Shown here: positions 23,901-32,700 of the stretch, in pieces
How positions within the stretch are numbered: the first letter of the stretch is position 1
How the letters are laid out: the number at the start of each line of letters is the position of its first letter
Assembly (NCBI GenBank): GCA_038030265.1
Contig: CM075942.1
Span: 68,018,926 to 68,082,925 of the forward strand
Direction: 5' to 3'
Source of the DNA: Corythucha ciliata
Lineage: Eukaryota; Arthropoda; Insecta; Hemiptera; Tingidae
DNA: 64,000 nucleotides
The notes under the pieces: generated by a model
What the model saw: only the letters and a program-made list of their open reading frames with translations
What the model was told of the DNA's origin: nothing
Database searches by the model: none
Program-made: the position numbers and the translations under genes

Positions 23901-24259
23901 AGCTCCGCCAAGGCCACAGGGTCCCAGTAGACGTCAGGTAAGTACACGTTGCAAATGGTTCCATTGAATGGCGCTTCAACATTTACAGCAATGGCCTGTA
24001 GGGGCGTTGTGAGGCTTATCCTGGATGATGGAATATTTGTTTTTACGTATATATCCACGCCTCCGTGGGCTCGGCCACCAAGTGTTATTGGTACGGCTGC
24101 GTGGAAGGACTGATACCCTCTCAGTTCAAATTGCCTTCCTTCGGGTAGTTTTGTCTCCTGCAAACAGACACAAAAGGGGTTTCTTTCCGAAATTAGACGA
24201 CTGAGGTCCAGATAATTAGTCGATAATCCCCTAATGTTCCACTGCAGGAGCGACTCCAT
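20951..24259 (-). mobile_element. I-like LINE ORF2: endonuclease, reverse transcriptase, RNase H (C-terminal frameshift)
   Basis: A 1102-codon frame starts at ATG 24257-24259. Residues 1-215 form an exonuclease-endonuclease-phosphatase domain: LQET with Glu35, GDFNAHN with Asp133/Asn135, and SDHLPL with Asp208/His209. The reverse transcriptase spans about 430-730, with GIPQGSVLS and YVDD (Asp668/Asp669). RNase H lies at about 895-1015 (YTDGS with Asp900, TAELYAI, DSQSAL). RNase H after RT, together with YVDD, places it near the I group of non-LTR elements. The frame ends early: about 20 residues before the stop the family-like frame moves by one base, where CAACGG...EHLLIDC (a CX2CX7HX4C zinc knuckle, about 20900-20965) is found. 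So the C-terminal knuckle is lost by a 1-nt indel near 20990-21005. Confidence 0.9.
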
Positions 24260-24431
24260 TACAAGTTAAGGTAGATGGAGTGCCCCCATGTCTTGCAAGA
24301 GGCAATCGTCAAAATTTTACTACTACTCAATACGTCACTGACATCAGTAATTCGTGGCGGTAGAAAAAGTGGTCCGTGAACTGTCATTTCGCGGCAGGCT
24401 TCCGGGGTTTTCGTGTGGATAACCCCTTCCG
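24260..24431 (-). other. LINE spacer between ORF1 and ORF2
   Basis: About 170 bp lie between the end of the ORF1 frame (stop at 24432-24434) and the ORF2 start. No further gene. How ORF2 would be translated (reinitiation or readthrough) cannot be read from the sequence. Confidence 0.5.
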
Positions 24432-25694
24432 TCAACGTCCCTTTGTCCTACGGCCAGTCTTTGGGCTGGGCGTCTGCGAGGAGGACGCATCCGAGTCCAC
24501 GAAGGAATCATCAGTCGTGGACTCGTTCACGTCTGTCCTACAAAGCTTTACCTCCTCCTCTCTTGGTGGAGAGTTGGAGGCACCTCTCTTTGCAGGCCTC
24601 CCGGCGGACGCAGGTCCTACGGGAGGCACGTCCCGCATGGCCGTTGGCCCCGCGGGTCAGGGTTTGGCAGCCGGAACGGCTGCCGGTAGTTTGAAAACCC
24701 CTTCACTTGGTGGAGAAGGGGCTTTCTTGGTGTTGGTGATGGGGGTTCGCCCTACGGCCACCGCCGCGTAAGAGGCACCCCCCGACTGCACAAAACTTTT
24801 TCCCCGGACCATTGCCCGGGCTTCTTGGAATCTCAACTTGTGGTCTGTGCGTACTTTTTGTATTTCAATCTCTTCCAGGAAGCTCGGGCATTTTTTATCT
24901 CTCGTGTCGTGTCTACCGCCACAATTGAGGCACTTAGGGGTTCCACAACCTCCTTCGTGTTTTTCAGCACCACAGCCACACATTGATGTCTGTGAGCGGC
25001 AGGTATTGGCAATGTGTCCAAATTTCAAGCATTTCAAACAGCGAAGGGGGGACGGATAATAGGGGCGTACTTTTAAGAGGCAGACACCCGCCTCAACTCT
25101 TTCCGGAAGGACGTCCGAAGCAAATGTGAGCACCCAGGAACGAGTGCTCACAAGTACTCCGTCACGTCTAGCACGGATACGGCGAACGCCTATCACTCCT
25201 ACTTCTGCCATTTCCCTAAGGACCTCTTCTTCTGTGCAAGCGTCTAGCCATGCACAGTATATGACACCTCGCGACGTATTGAGTGTCGCGTGTGGCTCAA
25301 CCTTCACGGAAATATTGCCTATTTTACTGAGAGTTACCATTTTCTTTGACATTTCCTGATTCGATACCTCGACAATCAACGCTGATCCTGCTGTCGTGAC
25401 GCGATAACCTTTGCCTAGATGAGAGGTCAGGCTCTTCGCTATGACGAATGGAGAGACTTTCTTCATATCCTGTACTGCAGCTGCAGCAACTCTAAAGAAC
25501 TTGGCGTCCTTATAGACATAGTCTTTGAGGAACGCCCCGAATTTCGCCTTGGCCGGAGGGGAGTCCCCGGCTTCAGCTGCCTTACTACTTATTACTGTCA
25601 CTGCCTCCGTAGGGGCACTGACTTGTTGTGGGTCGGGAGAACCCACGATGAGTGGAGGGGTGGGACCTGATTCTTCATTATTTGAAGTATTCAT
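24432..25694 (-). mobile_element. I-like LINE ORF1: Gag-like CCHC protein with one internal stop
   Basis: The likely start is ATG 25692-25694 (MNTSNNEES). An upstream in-frame Met at 25746 would add only a poly-Phe stretch from a T-run, so it was not chosen. The N-terminal half is a low-complexity Pro/Ala/Lys region followed by an RRM-like/nucleic-acid-binding region. Three cysteine knuckles follow at about residues 217-260 (CLKCLKFGHIANTC, then CGCG..HEGGC, then CLNCGGRHDTRDKKC), as in ORF1 of I and jockey elements. A TGA at 24657-24659 interrupts the frame. The same frame stays open for another 74 codons to 24432, ending in a basic tail. CGA to TGA by CpG decay would explain the stop. With the ORF2 frameshift, this copy is probably inactive. 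Confidence 0.85.
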
Positions 25695-26031
25695 AGAAGG
25701 GTAAAAAATACCGGTTGAAAAAAAAAAAAAAAAAATAAATATCAACATGGTTTTTTTTAAAGCTGGCTTCTCCTTCTTTGTGAGCCTTTACTTCGCCGGG
25801 CACCAAGTTCACGAGCCATTTTTCTAATCTCCGAAAAAATAAATAAATAAAAAGGCGAGGGACTATTCACTTTAACCAACACAAAAAATATCTAAACGAA
25901 ACGGCAAAAGTTGGAGACTAGACTCCTCCTTACTTCTTCTAAACATTGAAAGGGGGTGAGGTGGGTTCTAACCTTCTTATTTGTTATGAGTCGAATTACC
26001 TTTGAAAAATCGAACCTCGCTTCCCCATCGT
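25695..26031. other. LINE 5' untranslated region and junction with the gag-protease element
   Basis: A long A-run (T-run on the LINE strand) at about 25717-25735 precedes ORF1. The LINE 5' border could not be placed and probably falls between 25750 and 26000. No gene is seen. Confidence 0.35.
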
Positions 26032-26083
26032 ATTGGTTTTGTGATCACATGACTTTTAAGAATCAATAAACAGCTTTTTAGTT
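26032..26083. repeat. Left copy of a 52-bp inverted repeat bounding the gag-protease frame
   Basis: It is the reverse complement of 38190-38241 with one mismatch in 52 (at 26042). It begins ATTGGTTTTG reading inward and overlaps the stop codon (26056-26058) and last eight codons of the gag-protease frame. Confidence 0.85.
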
Positions 26084-27169
26084 CTTTTTTCAAGAACATT
26101 TTCCAAACTTCCGATTTTTGAAGCACGTATTCTGGCACCTTGCGGTAAAGGAAGTTTAAATGCCATAATCCAGTTCATTCCAAACAACGGCACGTCTGTA
26201 GCTTTAATTACAATTACTGGTAAAACTACTGTTCTGCTGAACACTCTTACTTCCACACTAGCTTTTCCCAGCGTATCCACTTTGTGTCCCGTATACGCCA
26301 CTAAATTAGGCGTATATTTTCCAGAGGGGGCGAGCCAATTTTTTTTCCACAACGACTCGCTTATAACTGATTTGAATGCACCTGAATCGTACAGAATATA
26401 GACCATCACCCCATTGATTTTTACGCTGATAAAGGCTTCAGAACCATGAGCCAAATTTCGAACCAAGTCAACGTTGCGACACTCGTCATCCACTGCGTCT
26501 GAATCTGAAGAATACGTGACTTTGTTGGTGGTCGTCCGTTTCTTTATTTTGACGTTGCCTGTCTTCATGCAAACTTTTGCAAAATTATTTGTTTTTTTGC
26601 AATGTCGGCACTGTATACCCATGGCGGGGCATTTTACGTGGTCTGGTACAAGACGGTTTGGGTTGTTAAATTTAGACTCAACTCGATGTGTGTTCCTTCG
26701 ATCTAGATTCCGATTCAGCATCGTCTCCTGTTGTAGTTTCGAAGTTTCAAGCAGGAGAACTAGAGCCTCGATCTCATCGAAAGATGTTTTGACCGAAGGG
26801 TGTTAACGAAGAATTTCCTCTTGCCAGTCTGCATTGTTGATTCCAAAAATTAGTTGATCTCTCATGCGCTCTTTCACTGTGTCCCCAAACTGGCATTTAA
26901 TGGACTGGGAACGCAAACGGGCAATGAATTCATTTGCTGATTCATCTTCAGACCGACACATAGAATTGAAATTAATGCGTTCGCAAAGTGAAATGTCTTT
27001 CCGCCCGAAATTCTTAGCTAGTACTGCGATTAAGTCATCATAAGTCACTTTATTCAACGGCTGAGGGTAAAAATAGTCCGCTATGACACTGAAGGGTTTC
27101 GAACTAAGCTTACCAAGAGTGTAGTCTCGCTTTAGGTTTTCATCCTCGATACAGGACGCGAAGAGGGCG
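26056..27169 (-). pseudogene. Gag C-terminal part and retropepsin, gypsy-type (3' section of a split frame)
   Basis: One minus-strand frame runs from 27169 to TAA at 26056-26058, broken by a single TAA at about 26800-26802. The gag part (to about 26800) has the YDDLIAVLAKNF...ERINF and EFIARLRS...CQFG motifs of Ty3/gypsy capsids. A zinc knuckle follows at about 26580-26630, reading CRHCKKTNNFAKVC with Asn where the CCHC His is expected. The protease has an intact D-S-G triad (LYDSGAFKSVI, about 26380-26405) and the late PLFGMNWI motif. No reverse transcriptase or integrase follows: the frame ends inside the 52-bp inverted repeat. The 5' section is at 37993-38146, beyond a 10.8-kb hAT-like insertion. 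Counting without the insertion and one target copy gives 1260 nt, a multiple of three. Confidence 0.85.
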
Positions 27170-27323
27170 CAGGCGCGGATTCAGAGTTGGCTTAAGGAGG
27201 GGGCCATGACCCCTTCTGCCTACCGCAACGTTACACGCAGTTTCTGAATCTCCGATCATTGAAATATCGAAACATTAAGAAGCTTCAGAGCGAAATTTTA
27301 TGCAAATGGAAAACGCTATAAAT

Positions 27324-27534
27324 TTAAAGGTCAATACATACACTTCGGACGTGACGTGGAAACACGCTGTCCCGCACGTGTGACATAAAAGCTCGGATTC
27401 GCATCATCCCACGTGTTCCCACGTCACGTCAGAGCAATGTGAACACTAACGAACAAAAGCATTTTCTGGAATTTTTATCACACTTGGGAATGCGTGTTCC
27501 CACGTCACGTCCGAGTAGTCTGTATTGACTTTAA
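27324..27534. mobile_element. Foldback MITE with CRE-like arms
   Basis: Inverted arms of about 45 bp: TTAAAGGTCAATACA...CGGACGTGACGTGG on the left, and the reverse complement of the right arm reads TTAAAGTCAATACAG...CGGACGTGACGTGG. Each arm contains TGACGT. A third CACGTCACGTC copy lies in the middle near 27425. Confidence 0.65.
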
Positions 27535-27592
27535 GAAATGTCTATGAATACAGGGCATCAAAGCCCGGAAACGGGAAAAGTGAAAAAAAGAC

Positions 27593-28330
27593 CGAGAGCT
27601 GGCGACAGTCCCATACAACCTGAAGAACATAGTCATGAAAGCTGTACAAAAAAATAGCTTATGACCCAAGGATTTTATAGCTAATTAAAGTCCTTAATTT
27701 GAGACATGAATTTAACCTGAAGATCATAGTCCAGAGACTTGTCTCATTTGAAAGTATCGTCTACCGGCGTCTGCTCGGTGCATTTGCTCTTTGTGGCTCG
27801 CCAAACTCACGAAATTTGGGGAATTTCAATTAACATCATAGTCCTGAAACTAGTCTCCTTTCGAAAGGTTTAATGGAGCTGATTACGAATATTATCGTCT
27901 GCTATTGTCTTCCTGGGGCATTTGCCCTCAGTGACCAATCAAACTGCACAGAAGGAAAATAATTAGCAGGAAGATCATTGTCCTGAAACTATAGTCTCAT
28001 TCGAAAGGTTTCATGGAGCTAATTACGATTATGATGCCTGGGGCACTTGCCCTCTGTGGCTCGTCAAACTCAATTTTAATACGAATATGATCGTCTGCGC
28101 TGTCTGCTTGGGGCATTCACCCTTGGCGGGAAGGAAGCAATTTCCCTTCGCGCTGTTTTACTGTTCACTGAGGGTCCCAAATTAAGGACTTTGATTAGCT
28201 ATAAAACCCTTAGGCCCCAAATAAGGCATGGCCGACTCCCGGACTCGTAAATAGGAGGTCATAAGCTATCATTTTGACCATCATTCGTGACTATGTTCTT
28301 CCGGTTGAATGGGACTGTCGCCAGCTCTCG
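27593..28330. mobile_element. Foldback element, 738 bp, with internal ~125-bp tandem repeats
   Basis: The inverted ends share CGAGAGCTGGCGACAGTCCC and continue with about 48 similar bases (..AAGAACATAGTCA..). A second inverted pair lies inside (TTTTATAGCTAAT..AAGTCCTTAAT against ATTAAGGACTT..ATTAGCTATAAAA). Between them, about three tandem units repeat TCCTGAAACT...TTCGAAAGGTTT...GGGGCATTTGCCCT. Non-coding. Confidence 0.65.
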
Positions 28331-28830
28331 AACTACGAACAACTATGTACCCGTGTACGTGAAATGTTTGGTAAAAATATGCCGCGTCCCGAATGAAGTG
28401 AACTCAGCGCATGGGTGGAGGAAGTAGGCATGGGCTGTCATGTCCCACGACTAAAGTAGAGCCGAGTTTTGGACACGACGAACCCAAAAATCCGAGCGTT
28501 CTACCTCAACCCACCTGATCTTTTGACCTCTTTGGCACGTTTTCCAGGGGCAATTGATCGATGTACAAGGGCAATAGCAATAGAGCGGTGTCCTGGGGAC
28601 TTTGAAAACATTCAGCCTAAAAATCGGCCGGTTAATCCATGGGTAATTTTTGTCAAAATTGATGAAAATGGAAAAAAAAACATGTATTTTGAGGTTTTTT
28701 CAGCACAGTGAATCCGAAAATCAAGACGGATTTCCGGTCTCACTCCCTGTTGTCATTGTGTTGGCACAGCACAGTGCTTCGCATAAAAATCCGCACGAAG
28801 TTTCCCGCACACTGCGTCCGCTGTCTGAAT
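28331..28830. other. Gene-free interval inside the hAT-like insertion
   Basis: An 80-codon open frame at 28469-28711 has no recognisable motif. Text near 28700-28730 (GTGAATCCGAAAATCAAGACGG) is similar to 37780-37800, so it may be subterminal sequence of the host hAT-like element. Confidence 0.35.
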
Positions 28831-29137
28831 AAGCCACAGAGCCATATCCGTCAAAATGGCTAGTTAGTGTGCAAAATTATTTGTAGCTGAAATACATTTT
28901 TTTGTGAGCAAAGTCCGGGATATTGGTTCTTTAGTGAATCATACCCACGAAAATGTTTTTTCAGCGAGTATAACCACCGAAATTGAGGTTTTTAGTAAAC
29001 GAAACTCGGGAAATCACTTCTTTATTGAGTCAAAATGGCTGAAATCGGGTTTTAGTGCTAAAAATAAGCTTAATCGGTCTCTGAGTTGGTCCACCCAGCG
29101 AAATTGGTTTGCTGGCAACAAAAATACAAAAAATCAC
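28831..29137. repeat. Type D array, left part
   Basis: Loose repetition of a unit near AAATTGGTTTTTTAGTGAGC followed by GAAATCCGGG. It is cut by the BEL/Pao insertion and resumes at 35271. Confidence 0.6.
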
Positions 29138-29377
29138 TGATGACGCCTCTTTTTGAAACAAAGCGCCATGTGGCGGCGCTCTCCTGCCAACGGCCTCTTC
29201 CTTGTTGATTGAAAAAACCAAGATAAAACAATATTCGTTTCGTTCGTTTTGATATCGTTTAAATAAAAGTTGTGCCTCATGCGTTAACCAGTTTTTTTGC
29301 GTTTTCTTACTTGTTCCAATAAATTCATAATAAGTTAGCATCACAGCAGAAATACAGTCCAACCTCAGGATCCCACA
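29138..29377 (+). repeat. 5' LTR of the BEL/Pao element
   Basis: 240 bp, TGATGACGCC...GGATCCCACA. Two AATAAA motifs (about 29270 and 29319) may serve polyadenylation. It differs from the 3' LTR at positions 5 and 6 of the TCTTTTT/TTATTTT stretch. Confidence 0.93.
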
Positions 29378-29728
29378 AAATGGTCCTACCAGGCGGATTT
29401 AACCGCTTAATTGCTAAGTAGAATCGTATCATCGCACTCGGACTTCGTCTCAAGCCGTATCGTTCACGTTTTTCAACTCGAGCTGCTGCCAAATGCCAAA
29501 GGTATCGTTCCCTAATCCTTTACGCCTTCCAATTCCATTCGTCTGATTTCGTAACTTCCTGTCTTTCACTGAATCTTCGAATTAGATCAGAATCCTTCAC
29601 GTTGGGCTAGCACATTTTTCGATTATCGTTTTTCTCATTGATGGTTAGACTTAACTTATTAGCAATTAAGTTTAGTTGTAGTCTATTATAACACTTTTTT
29701 TTCGATTTCCTAGTTATATTTCGTTATC

Positions 29729-32700
29729 ATGCCTCCAAAAAAGTACGATCTTACCCCTCTCGTCAAGAAACGGCTCGTCCTTGATAGCAGATTAAGGGCT
29801 TTCGATGCCTATCTGTACAAGCTAGATGAAAAAACTGCGTGTGACGGAGAACTTCTCATTCGACAAGAAAAAATAAACGACATTTGGGATGAATTTCAAG
29901 AGATACAATCTAAAATCGAGGAATCGATCGATGACAAGGATGAGGAGGCTTCGCATTTAACATTTCGCGAGGAATTTGAATCTCGATTTTATCGTTCTGT
30001 CGGCCGTTCTCGTGAATTACAGAAAGGCAACAGCAGTCCAGTTGACTCATCGATGACTCCGGGGCCCGTTCCTCTCTCAAATTATGATGACCTTCGACTA
30101 CCGCCCTTGTCTCTTCCCAATTTTGATGGTGACATGGATGAGTGGACATCATTTTTTAGTATTTTCACTGACGTAGTGCACGAGAATCCTCGTTACTCAG
30201 ATTCCTCTAAACTAAAGTATTTGAAAAATTCATTGCGTGGGGAGGCTTATAGTCTAATTGAGTCACTTGAGTTGACATCAGCCAACTACATCGTAGCTCT
30301 CAACTTGCTTAAGGGTCGCTACGACAACCCTGTTCGGTCAGTTTTAAGGCACGTCAGAAGCCTCTTCGATCTTCAAAAATTGGAAAGGGAATCTCTCCCT
30401 CAAATCAGAGCGTTGCTAGATTCGTCTCAAAAACACCTTCGAGCCCTAAAGGGGCTACACCAGCCGACTGAGAGTTGGGATGTTTTAATCGTTCACCTCA
30501 TAACAAGTAAATTCGAGACAAACACTTTGAAGGAATGGGCAAAGGTAGCCCCTTCGCACGAGCTGCCTACGGTAGCCAGGCTTTTCGAGTTCTTGGAGGG
30601 CAGATGCCAAATACTTGAAGCCATTGATAACCAACGTCCCAGTCAGAACCCCCCTTCGTCTCGTCAATTCGAAAAACAACTCAAAGTTTCTGCTCCGCAA
30701 AGGTCATCTCGTTGCTTGGTTGTCAACAACAAAGGCAGAGAATGCGCGCTCTGCCACGAACCTCATGCCATCTATTCGTGCTCTCAGTTCTTGAAAATGC
30801 CTGTTGAAGATAGGTTTAGTTTCGTAAAAAGCAAACAGCTCTGTATCAATTGTTTGGGCACGAAGCACCGCGTTGCTGATTGCAAATCTGCTTCCACTTG
30901 CAAAATCTGTCAAAAACAACACAATTCATTGTTGCATCGTTTATCATCGTCGCTTTCGCAAGCCCATCGCCATTCGTCGTCTGAAAACGTTTCGTCGTCT
31001 GTCAACACCTCGTCGCAATCCATCGCTCAACCGATTACACCTAGTAATACCATCGCAATGACGTCATGTGCCCCTCAAAATTCAGTCGTTCTGCTGGCTA
31101 CAGCCAAAATTACAGTGTTTGGTCCGAAAGGCCCATTTCACTGTCGCGCCTTGCTTGATTGTGCAGCACAATCTAGTTTCATGACGTCGTCTCTTTGCAA
31201 CCGTCTCGGACTGAAGAGAAATCTTGCTTCAATCAGCGTCGAAGGATTTGATGGAACAGCAGTTCCCATTCAGCACAAGATCGAAGCCAAAATCGGTTCT
31301 CGAGTATCGACTTTCTCTCGTAAGTTAGAGTTTCTCGTGGTGCCCAAAATCACCAACTACAATCCTCAGGTGAACATCGACGTAAAAACCCTTCATCTAC
31401 CTCCGCATGTCGTTCTTGCTGACCCGAACCCAGCTGAAATGGGCGAAATTGAAATCTTGTTGGGTGCTGGAATATTTTGGGATTTAATGGGGCATGGGCA
31501 GCTAAACCTCAGTGGGAAGACTTTGTCTCTTCGCGAAACAAAACTTGGCTGGATAATCACTGGCGCTGCTTCCACGTCGCTTACTAGTCATTGTTGCGTA
31601 ATCTCCGACGTGGCCGTTGAGTCCATAGACAAAACAATTAAAAAATTTTGGGAAATTGAAGCACTTGATAACCCCCCTCACTTGACGAAGGAAGAAAGTT
31701 TGTGCGAAGAAATCTACGCTTCAACAACATTTCGGGATGCTCATGGTCGTTACGTTGTCAAGATCCCTTTGAAAAATAACGTCAAATTATTAGGCAATAG
31801 CCGAGAGATCGCTCTTAGACGTTTTGTCAACCTCGAAAGGCGCTTCGCACTGAACCCCGAGTTGAAAGTAAAATATCAAACCTTTCTAGAGGAGTATCGG
31901 GGTCTTGGTCATATGGAAAGGGTGGATGCGTCCACAATTGCATCAACGACATGTTATTTTGTACCCCACCACGCGGTGTTCAAAGAAACCTCATCAACCA
32001 CAAAACTGAGAGTTGTATTTGATTTCTCCTGCAAATCATCGTCTGGATACTCCTTGAACGATTTGTCAGCAGTCGGCCCCACAATACAACCGTCACTTTC
32101 ACGGCATCTAATTAGAGCTCGCATCTATCCCGTGCTAATATGTGGAGACATAGAAAAAATGTACCGACAAATTCTTGTGGACCCGACTCAAACACCTTTA
32201 CAGCTCATTTTATGGAGAGATTCACCCTCTGAACAACTTCAAATTTTCAAGCTTCTTACCGTAAGCTACGGAAATAGTAGTGCTCCGTGGCTTGCCACTC
32301 GAACATTGAAACAGATCGCATTAGACCACCATCATAATGTTTCATCCCACATTTTGCAAAATCACTTTTACGTCGATGACCTCATAACCGGTTGTAACAA
32401 CGCATCAGAAGCGGTTCAACTCCGATCCCAAATTAGCCATCATTTGTCTCTCGGAGGTATGCATATTAGAAAATGGAGCTCGAATTCACACACGTTCATG
32501 GAAAACGTGCCACAAAAGGACAGAGAGCTTAACTCGACCATTTCGTTTGATGAAGACTCGTCGGTCCGAACTCTGGGTTTACTTTGGTTTCCTCGAAATG
32601 ACGTTTTCTCCTTTGCAATTAATCAAACGGATTTAGCACTCGACGGCAAGGAGCAGTACACTAAGCGGTGTTTACTTTCAACAATATCTAAATTTTACGA

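Noticed and set aside
24376..24771. Plus-strand open frame of 131 codons
   Set aside because: It is antisense to LINE ORF1; the minus-strand frame has knuckle motifs and explains the openness.
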